From the NCBI RefSeq assembly GCF_016107625.1, contig NZ_JABASV010000001.1:372001-436000 (forward strand): a DNA stretch of 64,000 bases. Reading direction: 5' to 3'. Both the position numbers and the translations under genes were made by a program. Positions 20,076-30,670 of this stretch are shown one piece after another (position 1 is the stretch's first letter; each line of letters opens with the position of its first letter). The stretch is from Vreelandella alkaliphila (GTDB lineage: Bacteria > Pseudomonadota > Gammaproteobacteria > Pseudomonadales > Halomonadaceae). Under the pieces are notes generated by a model, which ran no database searches, was not told the origin of the DNA, and saw only the letters and a list, made by a program, of their open reading frames with translations.

Positions 20076-21074
20076 ATGGTTGTTAATTTACTACATAAAG
20101 GCAGGATAGGCCTAGCGCCTATGGAAGGTGTCATCGACGCCTTAACGCGTGATTTACTGACTCAGCAGGCAGGTTTTGACTGGGCAGTGACTGAGTTTGT
20201 CAGGGTGGTCGACGCACGACTCCCACCTCGCGTGTTCTATAAACATTGCCCCGAACTGTCAGCAGGCAGCGTCGCCACCCCTAGCGGCGTTCCTGTGCAT
20301 TTACAGCTTTTGGGATCAGACCCTGTGGCACTAGCCAGCAATGCGCAACAGGCACTCTCGCTGGGCGCTATCAGCATTGACCTTAACTTTGGCTGCCCCG
20401 CCAAACTGGTCAATCGTCATGATGGTGGTGCATCACTACTTCGCCAGCCAGATCGCGTTTATCGCGCCGTAAAAGCGGTCGCTGAAGCATTAGACGGCGA
20501 AATTCCAGTGACGGCTAAAATCCGCCTTGGCTTTTCTGATCGTCGCTTAGCAGTCGCTTGTGCCCAGGCCACAGAAGCTGGCGGCGCTGCACAGCTTGTT
20601 GTCCACGGCCGCACACGAGATGAAGGCTATCGCCCGCCTGCGCACTGGGAGTGGATTGGCAAAGTTCGCCATCAAGTATCGATCCCTGTCGTTGCGAACG
20701 GCGATATTTGGACATTAGAGGACTACTGGAAGGCTCGCACTCTATCAGGTTGCGAGGATGTTATGCTTGGCCGTAGCGCCCTCTCGGACCCATGGCTTGC
20801 AGCTCGCATACGCCACTGGCAGCGCACAGGAGAGCGCCTCCCTGACACTACCTGGACAATGCGCGCCAACGTTCTAAAGCGATACGCCGACTTACAGCGG
20901 CGACAACTGCCAGATCGAGTAGTCGTGTCACTCGTCAAGCAGTGGCTAGCACAAATGCGCCAAGGCAATAGCGAAGCGAACCAACACTTTCATCGCCTGA
21001 AACGCCTTACGGATCTCGACACGCTGCTTAACAACCTGATTCCCAGCACATCACTTTGCTGCGAGCCCGCATAA
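20076..21074 (+). CDS. dusC: tRNA-dihydrouridine(16) synthase DusC
   Basis: Flavoenzyme that reduces uridine in the tRNA D-loop. The about 332-residue TIM-barrel protein has GRIGLAPMEGVIDALTRDLL near the start, VTEFVRVVDARLPP (typical of the DusC subgroup), the catalytic Cys in DLNFGCPAKLVNRHDGG, and the FMN-binding VVANGDIWTLED region. The start is either this ATG or an in-frame GTG at 20067; neither has an ideal Shine-Dalgarno. It is transcribed towards the tRNA cluster. Assignment to DusC rather than DusA or DusB rests on motif wording and length. Confidence 0.92.
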   Translation: MVVNLLHKGRIGLAPMEGVIDALTRDLLTQQAGFDWAVTEFVRVVDARLPPRVFYKHCPELSAGSVATPSGVPVHLQLLGSDPVALASNAQQALSLGAISIDLNFGCPAKLVNRHDGGASLLRQPDRVYRAVKAVAEALDGEIPVTAKIRLGFSDRRLAVACAQATEAGGAAQLVVHGRTRDEGYRPPAHWEWIGKVRHQVSIPVVANGDIWTLEDYWKARTLSGCEDVMLGRSALSDPWLAARIRHWQRTGERLPDTTWTMRANVLKRYADLQRRQLPDRVVVSLVKQWLAQMRQGNSEANQHFHRLKRLTDLDTLLNNLIPSTSLCCEPA

Positions 21075-21190
21075 GTCGTTTTCGGCATTAGGTTAGTAGC
21101 ACAAAAAAAAAGCGCCCGGCCGCTGTGCGGGGACGCTTTAAACGATCTCAAGACCAAAGCACGAGCTACTATGGTCAGGCTAGAAATAAG

Positions 21191-21221
21191 AAAACCCGCT
21201 TTCTGTTGAAAGCGGGTTTTT
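21191..21221. terminator. Terminator between dusC and the tRNA cluster
   Basis: A perfect 13-bp stem (AAAACCCGCTTTC / GAAAGCGGGTTTT) with a 4-nt loop and T-runs on both strands. It ends the tRNA transcript on the minus strand, 7 nt after the tRNA-Arg 3' end, and can stop read-through from dusC. Confidence 0.88.
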
Positions 21222-21227
21222 CGAATT

Positions 21228-21304
21228 TGGCGCGCCCGGGAGGATTCGAACCTCCGACCCCCTGATTCGTAGTCAGGTACTCTATCCAGCTGAGCTACGG
21301 GCGC
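21228..21304 (-). tRNA. tRNA-Arg (anticodon ACG), copy 1
   Basis: 77-nt cloverleaf including an encoded CCA. The acceptor stem is GCGCCCG/CGGGCGC with discriminator G. The anticodon stem-loop is CCTGA-CTACGAA-TCAGG, with anticodon ACG reading CGN arginine codons after inosine modification. The T-arm contains GGTTCGAATCC. It is the 3'-most of three identical copies. Confidence 0.97.
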
Positions 21305-21371
21305 TTAACAGTTTTTAACATCACTTACGTGAGCAAAAACATAGTAACATCAATAACTTCTAAATTCAAGC

Positions 21372-21448
21372 TGGCGCGCCCGGGAGGATTCGAACCTCCG
21401 ACCCCCTGATTCGTAGTCAGGTACTCTATCCAGCTGAGCTACGGGCGC
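21372..21448 (-). tRNA. tRNA-Arg (anticodon ACG), copy 2
   Basis: Identical in sequence to the copy 144 bp to its left, including encoded CCA and the anticodon loop CTACGAA. The 67-nt spacers on its two sides are also identical. Confidence 0.97.
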
Positions 21449-21515
21449 TTAACAGTTTTTAACATCACTTACGTGAGCAAAAACATAGTAACATCAATAA
21501 CTTCTAAATTCAAGC

Positions 21516-21592
21516 TGGCGCGCCCGGGAGGATTCGAACCTCCGACCCCCTGATTCGTAGTCAGGTACTCTATCCAGCTGAGCTACGGGCGC
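21516..21592 (-). tRNA. tRNA-Arg (anticodon ACG), copy 3
   Basis: Third identical copy, nearest the promoter side. Its upstream flank differs from the repeated spacer and leads to tRNA-Ser, 29 nt away. E. coli has the same arrangement (serV followed by tandem argVYZQ). Confidence 0.97.
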
Positions 21593-21621
21593 TTATCCAA
21601 ATTGATGTTGCTTTATGCAGT

Positions 21622-21714
21622 TGGCGGAGAGAGAGGGATTCGAACCCTCGATAGGGCTATAAACCCTATACTCCCTTAGCAGGGGAGCGCCTTCAGCCAC
21701 TCGGCCACCTCTCC
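21622..21714 (-). tRNA. tRNA-Ser (anticodon GCT)
   Basis: 93-nt class II tRNA with a long variable arm. The acceptor stem begins GGAGAGG. The anticodon stem-loop is CTCCC-CTGCTAA-GGGAG, with anticodon GCT for AGC/AGU serine codons. The T-arm has GGTTCGAATCC, and CCA is encoded. It is first in the tRNA cluster, downstream of csrA. Confidence 0.97.
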
Positions 21715-21838
21715 TCAACGGCACGGCGCGAATATTACCGATTTTGATGACTGCTGTCCAGTCTTATGCCGATTTTTTTCGCACCGCCCCGCAGTTACCG
21801 CTTAAGCGCCCTGTAATGAGCGCAGCACAAACGGCCAT

Positions 21839-22027
21839 TTACTCAGATTCGCTTTCGCTGTTGCGTTCACGCTGAATGCGCTGGTAAATCTCTTCGCGGT
21901 GAACCGCCACGTCTTTTGGTGCGTTAACACCAATGCGCACTTGATTACCTTTCACACCTAGCACTGTAACGGTGATTTCATCACCTATCATCAGTGTTTC
22001 GCCGACACGGCGGGTTAGGATGAGCAT
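21839..22027 (-). CDS. csrA: Carbon storage regulator CsrA
   Basis: Dimeric RNA-binding protein that controls translation and stability of mRNAs for carbon flux, motility and biofilm by binding GGA motifs. The 62-residue protein [17 protein letters not shown]... has the conserved N-terminal Arg-containing strand and the C-terminal [10 protein letters not shown] region. A short acidic Ser/Glu tail ends the protein. AAGGAG lies 7 nt before the ATG. The position after lysC and before tRNA-Ser follows the common gammaproteobacterial order. Confidence 0.98.
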   Translation of the reverse strand: MLILTRRVGETLMIGDEITVTVLGVKGNQVRIGVNAPKDVAVHREEIYQRIQRERNSESESE

Positions 22028-22077
22028 GGCTGATCTCCTTCTCAGACGTTTTATACAACGGGATGTGTCCGCTCAAA

Positions 22078-22110
22078 GCGGCACCACGCTATTATGCGGC
22101 ATGGTGCCGC
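22078..22110. other. Inverted repeat between lysC and csrA
   Basis: A 9-bp perfect inverted repeat (GCGGCACCA / TGGTGCCGC) with a 15-nt loop lies 51 nt upstream of the csrA start. There is no T-run, so it is not a clear terminator. It could be an operator or a leader hairpin of the csrA transcript. Confidence 0.5.
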
Positions 22111-22219
22111 CACCACCAATGGCTCAAGCCCCTATGACACCTTAACCTCCCGTTGAAAGGAAGCTCACCACCACACGGCAGCAAGTCCTCTTCAGCGTAG
22201 AAGGTTTAGCGCATAATTG

Positions 22220-23470
22220 TTATTCAGATTCGATATCAGACTTATCTAAACCGAATGCTTTGTGCAAGGCGTTAACCGCAAGCTCCATATGCTTTTCATC
22301 AATGACAACGGAAATTTTAATTTCCGAGGTTGAAACCATACGGATATTGACGTTTTCATCTGCCAAAACACGAAACATTTTAGAAGCAACACCGGCATGA
22401 GAGCGCATACCAACCCCTACAAGCGATACTTTTGCAATGTTGTCATCGCCACGTAGTTCGCCGCCGCCCAAGTCAGGAATTACTGTCTCTTCAAGCAATT
22501 TCTTCGTTGCTTTGTAATCGCCTTTGGCTACCGTAAAGGTGAAGTCAGTGTAATCACCAGCAGGTGCTACGTTTTGCACAATCATATCGACTTCGATATT
22601 GGCATCGGCGATAGGACCAAGAATACGCGACGCTACACCTGGCACATCAGGCGTATTCAACAGGGTTAATTTAGCTTCATTTTTAGTAAAAGCGATACCG
22701 GAGATTAGCGGTTCTTCCATAGCGTCCTCGTCTTGGTCTGCGTCTGCAACAATTAGGGTGCCGGGGCCATCTTCAAAGCTCGACAGCACGCGAAGTGGTA
22801 CGTTGTACTTACCAGCAAATTCGACGGCGCGAATCTGTAGAACTTTGGAGCCTAGGCTTGCGAGCTCAAGCATTTCTTCGACGGTAATGCTCTCAAGGCG
22901 CTGAGCCTTGGAACACACGCGAGGGTCAGTGGTGTAAACACCATCAACATCGGTGTATATCTGGCACTCATCAGCACCAAGCGCTGCAGCAAGCGCAACA
23001 CCCGTGGTATCTGAACCACCACGTCCAAGCGTCGTAATGTTGCCGTCTTCATCAACACCTTGGAAACCAGCCACCACAACTACTTTCCCGTCATCAAGAT
23101 CAGATTTCAGGTCATCAGTTTCAATGCGCTGAATACGCGCTTTGGTGTAGGCGCTATCGGTATGAATGCCGACTTGGGCACCCGTATGGGAAGTGGCAGA
23201 AACTCCAATTTGCTGAAGCGCCATTGCCAACAGCGAAATAGTTACCTGCTCACCGGTAGAGAGCAGCATATCCATTTCGCGTGGTGCTGGGTCTTCATTG
23301 ATTGCGTTTGCCATATCGGTCAGGCGATTGGTCTCTCCGCTCATCGCGGACACCACCACTACAACTTGGTGGCCTTGGTCGCGAAAGCCTTTAACCTTTT
23401 CCGCCACGGCCTTGATACGGTCGACAGAGCCCACCGAGGTGCCGCCGAACTTCTGTACGTATAATGCCAT
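22220..23470 (-). CDS. lysC: Aspartate kinase
   Basis: Phosphorylates aspartate, the first step to lysine, threonine, methionine and diaminopimelate (and, in halophiles, to the ectoine precursor aspartate semialdehyde). The 416-residue monofunctional enzyme begins MALYVQKFGGTSVGSVDRI, has the catalytic-domain segments VVVVSAMSGETNRLT and TTLGRGGSDTTGVALAAALGA, and carries two C-terminal ACT domains (about 265-410) for feedback control by amino acids. It lies between alaS and csrA, as in pseudomonads. A terminator precedes it after alaS, so it likely has its own promoter in the short gap. Confidence 0.97.
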   Translation of the reverse strand: MALYVQKFGGTSVGSVDRIKAVAEKVKGFRDQGHQVVVVVSAMSGETNRLTDMANAINEDPAPREMDMLLSTGEQVTISLLAMALQQIGVSATSHTGAQVGIHTDSAYTKARIQRIETDDLKSDLDDGKVVVVAGFQGVDEDGNITTLGRGGSDTTGVALAAALGADECQIYTDVDGVYTTDPRVCSKAQRLESITVEEMLELASLGSKVLQIRAVEFAGKYNVPLRVLSSFEDGPGTLIVADADQDEDAMEEPLISGIAFTKNEAKLTLLNTPDVPGVASRILGPIADANIEVDMIVQNVAPAGDYTDFTFTVAKGDYKATKKLLEETVIPDLGGGELRGDDNIAKVSLVGVGMRSHAGVASKMFRVLADENVNIRMVSTSEIKISVVIDEKHMELAVNALHKAFGLDKSDIESE

Positions 23471-23531
23471 ATGCCGTTTTTTCCTATAGGTTCGGGAATG
23501 GAGAGTGAGTATTGTTATTACTATTTAACAA

Positions 23532-23559
23532 AAAGCCGGTAGCAAATAGTGCCACCGGC
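23532..23559 (-). terminator. Terminator after alaS
   Basis: On the minus strand GCCGGT and ACCGGC pair around a loop that has further short pairing, followed by TTTTTGTT. It begins 9 nt after the alaS stop and separates alaS from lysC. Confidence 0.8.
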
Positions 23560-23567
23560 CTTTGTAA

Positions 23568-26273
<2,706 letters not shown>

Positions 26274-26346
26274 CTAAAGCCGCAGTTAGTGGCAGAACTA
26301 AAACAGTGGGTGAAAAAACACCCGGAGAAGGCTTATATAAGGGGAG

Positions 26347-26808
26347 CTACAAGCAAGACAACGCGTAGCGGATTTGCTCAAAATTAAAGCCGCGTGTGGC
26401 GAGAAAACGTTCGCGTTTAGCACGCTCTTTGGGAGTATCACCTGGCGAGGAAAAGCGCCGAGCCAAGGTATCACGGGCTAGCTCAAACCAATCTACGGCT
26501 TCGCGCTCTTCTACTGCGGCAAAAGCCATCGTTGACGTTTCTTGATCTACGCCCCGCTGGCGCAGTTCACCCTTAATGCGAATAACCCCTTGCCCACGAA
26601 GAATCCGCGAACGTATAAAGCTTTCAGCAAAACGTTCATCGGACTGTAAATTCTGCTCTTCTAAGCTATTCAGACAGACATCAATCTCATCAGGCTGAAA
26701 TGATTTTTGCTGCAACTTGCGCGCTAGCTCAGCGCGAGAGTACTCGCGCCGAGACAGCATTTGAATCGCCACTTCACGCGGCGTTAACTCACTACTGGGG
26801 GGGAACAT
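26347..26808 (-). CDS. recX: RecA regulator RecX
   Basis: Binds RecA filaments and limits their extension and coprotease activity. The 153-residue protein shows the tandem three-helix RecX repeats: LTPREVAIQMLSRREYSRAE, AELARKLQQKSFQPDEIDV, RSRILRGQGVIRIKGELRQRG. In most gammaproteobacteria it follows recA directly. Here it is 5.4 kb from recA, separated by five sugar genes, and starts 16 nt after rfbC, so it is probably now transcribed with the cassette. A decayed copy of its codons ~6-41 remains next to recA (32101-32208). Confidence 0.95.
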   Translation of the reverse strand: MFPPSSELTPREVAIQMLSRREYSRAELARKLQQKSFQPDEIDVCLNSLEEQNLQSDERFAESFIRSRILRGQGVIRIKGELRQRGVDQETSTMAFAAVEEREAVDWFELARDTLARRFSSPGDTPKERAKRERFLATRGFNFEQIRYALSCL

Positions 26809-26824
26809 ACTGTTCTCTCAACGG

Positions 26825-27373
26825 TTAGAAGAGTGCGTCAATTCGCTCACTGATCAATGGCCAATTGGCGTCCTTTTCGGACACGACTGTGGGCGGGATA
26901 GGCCATTCGATCGCGAGACGCTCATCATTATAGCGCAAACCGCTTTCAGCCTCGGGATGATAGGCAGCCGACACCAGATAGCTAACTTCAACATCATCGG
27001 TCAGCGTCTGAAAGGAGTGCGCAAAGCCTGGCGGCACATAAAGCTGATACCGATTGGCCTCGGTCAGCTCGAACAGCTGATAGTGCAGGTAGGTTTCTGA
27101 GTCTTCACGAATATCCACAATGACGTCAACAATGCTCCCCCGGAGGCAGCGCACCAGCTTGGCTTCAGCGTGCGGCTCTCGCTGGTAATGCAGCCCCCTC
27201 AGAGTGCCTCTCTTGGCTGAGAACGAAGTATTCTGCTGTACAAAATCGCCCAGCAAACCATGGCGCTCAAACTCCGCGCGGCACATAGTCCGAGCAAAAA
27301 AACCCCGCTCATCACCATGAGCCTCAAGCTCTATCAGCTTGGCATCCTTGAGTTTCGTTTGATGAAATAGCAT
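26825..27373 (-). CDS. rfbC: dTDP-4-dehydrorhamnose 3,5-epimerase family protein
   Basis: RmlC-type cupin that epimerises C3/C5 of a 4-keto-6-deoxy nucleotide sugar. The 182-residue protein has the active-site segments FVQQNTSFSAKRGTLRGLHY (catalytic His in RGLHYQ) and VPPGFAHSFQTL with a conserved second His. It is last in the cassette, 3 nt after the oxidoreductase. No rmlA, rmlB or rmlD is present here and the nucleotidyltransferase is CTP-type, so the substrate may be a CDP-sugar rather than dTDP-4-keto-6-deoxyglucose. The family name is certain; substrate is not. Confidence 0.88.
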   Translation of the reverse strand: MLFHQTKLKDAKLIELEAHGDERGFFARTMCRAEFERHGLLGDFVQQNTSFSAKRGTLRGLHYQREPHAEAKLVRCLRGSIVDVIVDIREDSETYLHYQLFELTEANRYQLYVPPGFAHSFQTLTDDVEVSYLVSAAYHPEAESGLRYNDERLAIEWPIPPTVVSEKDANWPLISERIDALF

Positions 27374-27376
27374 GGC

Positions 27377-28723
27377 TTACTCCACAAAAGTAGCGGCGGT
27401 GCCAGATAGGGGTTCCAAGGCAAACATGGCTTCTTGTTCAGCATACAGACGATCGATCAAGCGCAATGGTGGAATAACCACATCATCGAAGGTCAGTGCC
27501 TTGTCCTTTTCCACACGACCAGCCACCTGACACCCTAGTGCTAGACCGATAGGTAGTAGCCGTTCACGCCTTATCACCTCTATATTTTCAGCCATGCCGT
27601 AGACCTCGAATCCGCCGAGCTCTTCGATTTTATCGCCCTCATGCAAGGTCTTCTTGGCCATAGCGATCACACCCACCCTTGAGCCGCCTAAAGGAGATAA
27701 AACCGGATCACGGAACAACACTGCTCGCGCAACGGACGTAGGCACTTCAAAATGACAAAGGTGATAAGGCGTTGAAAAGCAGTAATACGGCCCTTCTCCC
27801 ATTTTATAGAGCTCGAGATAATGCCGCTGACGGGGATTATCGATGGTACCCAGCACGAACACACCCGGCCCAGGCCGTGCTCCCACAACGTAATCCACCA
27901 GCCCCGGCCCTGCCGGATCAAGATAGGGCTCAAACGCTGACATCGTCTCCTCGATAGGTACTAAGGGTCCACCAGGCACACCACCGGAAAAATCAGGACC
28001 AAGCATGCCGCGTTGAGCGACTCGCATGCCGGTACCATTGGCGACAATCGCCTGTTCAAACGAAATCTTGGTGCCATCGGCAAAAGACGCCACCATCGCC
28101 GCCTTCTGTCCCCAGCGTTTAGCAAAACTTTCCTGGGTAGCCGGATTGCGATAAGGGTCATGCAGTCCCTTGATGTTGCCACACAGCACAGGCTTGACAC
28201 CCAGCCCGGCGACAAAGCGATAGAGATTCATCTGTACGCCTGGTTGGTCACCATCGGCAAAACTATAGATAACGCCTGCAGCATCAGCCTTCACTTTTAA
28301 AATAGGGCCGATCGTGCCGTCGAGTTCCGCATTCATTTGAATGACGTCTTTACCACTTTCAAGTGCCGCCAGCACGACATGTGCGGCGAACTCCAACGAA
28401 CCAGTTACCTCGATGATCGCATCCAATCCTTCCGCGCGAGCCAGAGCCACAGCATTCTCAGTAACTGCCGCTCGCCCCGCTGCAATCGCCATTTCAAGCT
28501 CCTGCTGAGTGTCACAGACGATTGGTTCAATATCGGCTTGTTGATAGACCTTGACCGCAGCATCCAGGTGACGATTGGCAATAGCGCAAAGACGCATTCC
28601 CGCTGTTGCCGTCATAATCTGTAGGCCGATCCCCCTCGCTTGGAACCCGGCGCCTATCATTCCTACTCGAATGGGATTGCCTTGAGCTTCTCGCTTGGCA
28701 AGTGCTGTATCAACGATAATCAT
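27377..28723 (-). CDS. NAD(P)-dependent oxidoreductase with SAF-like C-terminus
   Basis: Predicted sugar-pathway dehydrogenase. The start at 28723 gives 448 residues (MIIVDTALAKREAQGNPIRV); an in-frame extension to 28858 overlaps the upstream gene and is unlikely. It has a Rossmann fold with VGMIGAGFQARGIGLQ at about 20-35, IIEVTGSLEFAAHVVLAAL and KDVIQMNAELDGTIGPIL, resembling homoserine dehydrogenase/Gfo-Idh proteins. The C-terminal part (about 345-430) looks like a SAF domain (AMAKKTLHEGDKIEELGG, then LLPIGLALGCQVAGRV). It starts 7 nt after the cytidylyltransferase. The exact reaction is unknown; proteins of this build occur with rfbF-like genes in polysaccharide clusters. Confidence 0.8.
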   Translation of the reverse strand: MIIVDTALAKREAQGNPIRVGMIGAGFQARGIGLQIMTATAGMRLCAIANRHLDAAVKVYQQADIEPIVCDTQQELEMAIAAGRAAVTENAVALARAEGLDAIIEVTGSLEFAAHVVLAALESGKDVIQMNAELDGTIGPILKVKADAAGVIYSFADGDQPGVQMNLYRFVAGLGVKPVLCGNIKGLHDPYRNPATQESFAKRWGQKAAMVASFADGTKISFEQAIVANGTGMRVAQRGMLGPDFSGGVPGGPLVPIEETMSAFEPYLDPAGPGLVDYVVGARPGPGVFVLGTIDNPRQRHYLELYKMGEGPYYCFSTPYHLCHFEVPTSVARAVLFRDPVLSPLGGSRVGVIAMAKKTLHEGDKIEELGGFEVYGMAENIEVIRRERLLPIGLALGCQVAGRVEKDKALTFDDVVIPPLRLIDRLYAEQEAMFALEPLSGTAATFVE

Positions 28724-28730
28724 CGGAGAT

Positions 28731-29507
28731 TCATTCCTTCCAAAGCTTCCAGGGAGCGCTTTCCGCCCAAGCGGCCTCAAGCACCATCTTGTCCCGCAGA
28801 GTATCCATGCTTTGCCAGTATCCGTTGTGATGGAAGTATCCCAACCTGCCCATTTCAATCATTCGCTGCATGGGCTCATTTTCCCATACGGTCTGGCTAT
28901 CGTTAATCGTCTCGAATACTTCCGGTTCACAGACGAAAAAGCCGCCGTTGATCAGGCCACCATCTATTTCTCCCTTTTCGCGAAAGCCTTCCACCTGATT
29001 GTTGCCTTCTTGCAAGCGCAGCGCACCATAGCGGCCCGGCTGCGTTACTGCCGTCAGGGTGCACCAATTTTCTGAGGCCAGATGAGAATCGATCAATGCT
29101 GTAATATTTAGGTCGCTCAGTCCATCGCCATAGGTCAAGCAGAAAGGCTCATCCGCCAGTAAATGCATGGCCTTCTTAAGCCGCCCACCTGTCATGGCAT
29201 CGGCGCCGGTATCCAGCACGGTGACTTTCCAGTCATCGTTCACGCTTTGAAGCCAGGCGACTTTGCCTGTTTTCAGGTCAATGGTGTAGTCGGTTCGGTT
29301 ACCGCGATAATTGAGAAAGTAGTCGCGAATATACTCAACCTTATAGCCACCCAGCACGACGAATTCCTTCAAGCCGTGATGGGCATACATTTTCATGATA
29401 TGCCAAAGAATCGGTCGCCCTCCTACTTCCACCATAGGCTTTGGACGAATCGCCGTTTCTTCACTCAAACGCGTGCCAAACCCTCCCGCAAAAATTGCAA
29501 CTTTCAT
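28731..29507 (-). CDS. rfbF: Glucose-1-phosphate cytidylyltransferase family
   Basis: Makes CDP-glucose from CTP and glucose-1-phosphate, the entry step to CDP-linked deoxysugars. The 258-residue protein has the nucleotide-binding loop VAIFAGGFGTRLSEET, then IRPKPMVEVGGRPILWHIMK, LTYGDGLSDLNI with the metal Asp, and GGLINGGFFVCEPEVF, closely following the RfbF/DdhA pattern. Its start overlaps the stop of the upstream SDR by 4 nt, so the two are coupled. A partner CDP-glucose 4,6-dehydratase of the usual RfbG form is not seen; the upstream SDR may fill that role. Confidence 0.92.
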   Translation of the reverse strand: MKVAIFAGGFGTRLSEETAIRPKPMVEVGGRPILWHIMKMYAHHGLKEFVVLGGYKVEYIRDYFLNYRGNRTDYTIDLKTGKVAWLQSVNDDWKVTVLDTGADAMTGGRLKKAMHLLADEPFCLTYGDGLSDLNITALIDSHLASENWCTLTAVTQPGRYGALRLQEGNNQVEGFREKGEIDGGLINGGFFVCEPEVFETINDSQTVWENEPMQRMIEMGRLGYFHHNGYWQSMDTLRDKMVLEAAWAESAPWKLWKE

Positions 29508-30622
29508 GGCTTAGCCTCCATTTCAGGCATCGAAGTGACCGAGGAAGAGCCCGGCGAAGCAGTGGGAGTCACTCCATTACGAATTTGCCAACTCAGGTTC
29601 TCGGACAGGCGACCCTCGTCGATATGCGCTTGTAGCGCGTGCAGGCGCACATAGCGTGAGGTTCGGAATTGGGCATCAGTAAACTTCATGCCTTTTAGCC
29701 CATTAACCACCCCCATTATCGAATCCAAAAGTGTCATTTTTGGCTGATGTTCAGGTGCTAACTTAGCGAATAGACTGAAATCTACTTGGTAGGAACGGCT
29801 GTCCGCCGGTGCTTGGGTATTGATACTCAGAGTGGTACCAGGAATTGCCTGGGCAACCGCCGTCGCTAGATCCCGCACCTGATGATTGCGTTCGTTAGAG
29901 CCGGTATTGATATTGAGGATGCGCCCCCCATTTTCGGGCTTACGCTGTATCGCCCAACTAATGGCCCTTGCCATGTCGGAGACATCGATCAAGGGTCGCC
30001 AGGGTGACCCATCGCTAAGCACGGTAATATGCTGCTGGCTAAGCGCGCAGGCGACAAAATCATTGAGCACTAAATCCAGGCGTAGACGTTCCGACATTCC
30101 ACAAGCAGTCGCAAAGCGTAAACTAGTAATCACCATGTCCCCCTCGATGCCCGCCAAGGCTTCTTCTGCGGCAATTTTCGAACAGGCGTAGGCGGTAACC
30201 GGAGCCACAGCATCTGCTTCACAACGCGGCGCACCGAGAGCAATGCCATAAATACTGCAACTCGAAGCAAACACGAAGTTTTCTACTCCCGCTTGAGCCG
30301 CTGCTTTGGCCATGGCCACCGTAGCGTATTGATTGACTTCAGCCGTTACGGCAGCGAAACGGTCTCCCATAGGATCATTGGAGATAGCAGCCAGTTGCAC
30401 CACGGCCGTGTAGCCTTCAAAAAAACCAGCAGGAATATCCCTAACGTCGCCCAAAAACTGTTGGGCGAGATAACGCTCAGGAAGGAAATCTGCTCCCGTG
30501 AGGCAGTGCGCGAAATAGGCATTGTCGTAACCATGAAGAGTGGCAGATGGATAGCGTGCGGCTAACTCTCTTACCAGTACGGAGCCGACGTACCCCATAT
30601 TGCCCACGATCAAGATTTTCAA
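29504..30622 (-). CDS. NAD-dependent epimerase/dehydratase (extended SDR)
   Basis: Sugar-nucleotide SDR enzyme, 372 residues. The NAD-binding glycine motif is GNMGYVGS at about 8-15. The catalytic residues are in FASSCSIYG (Ser) and YACSK (Tyr-x-x-x-Lys) at about 145-148. SLRFATACGMSERLRLDLVLNDF and SPWRPLIDVSDMARAI are typical of substrate-binding segments. An extra C-terminal tail of about 40 residues is Ser/Pro/Thr-rich. It is coupled to rfbF by a 4-nt overlap, so CDP-sugar is the likely substrate class. Whether it dehydrates or epimerises cannot be told from sequence. Confidence 0.85.
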   Translation of the reverse strand: MKILIVGNMGYVGSVLVRELAARYPSATLHGYDNAYFAHCLTGADFLPERYLAQQFLGDVRDIPAGFFEGYTAVVQLAAISNDPMGDRFAAVTAEVNQYATVAMAKAAAQAGVENFVFASSCSIYGIALGAPRCEADAVAPVTAYACSKIAAEEALAGIEGDMVITSLRFATACGMSERLRLDLVLNDFVACALSQQHITVLSDGSPWRPLIDVSDMARAISWAIQRKPENGGRILNINTGSNERNHQVRDLATAVAQAIPGTTLSINTQAPADSRSYQVDFSLFAKLAPEHQPKMTLLDSIMGVVNGLKGMKFTDAQFRTSRYVRLHALQAHIDEGRLSENLSWQIRNGVTPTASPGSSSVTSMPEMEAKP

Positions 30623-30670
30623 AATATCACCCCATCATTTAGCGCCTGAGCGTCATTAAACCAAGTGTTT

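Larger units (their letters stand above)
21228..21592 (-). repeat. 144-bp tandem repeat carrying tRNA-Arg
   Basis: Each unit is one 77-nt tRNA-Arg plus a 67-nt spacer. Genes end at 21304, 21448 and 21592, exactly 144 apart, and the two internal spacers look identical, indicating recent or homogenised tandem duplication. Confidence 0.93.

Noticed and set aside
21100..21142. Second terminator right after dusC
   Set aside because: The stem is imperfect and has no T-run in the dusC direction; the stronger hairpin at 21191-21221 suffices.
21228..21592. Regular direct repeats resembling a CRISPR array
   Set aside because: The repeated 77-nt element folds as tRNA-Arg and the spacers are identical, the opposite of CRISPR spacers.
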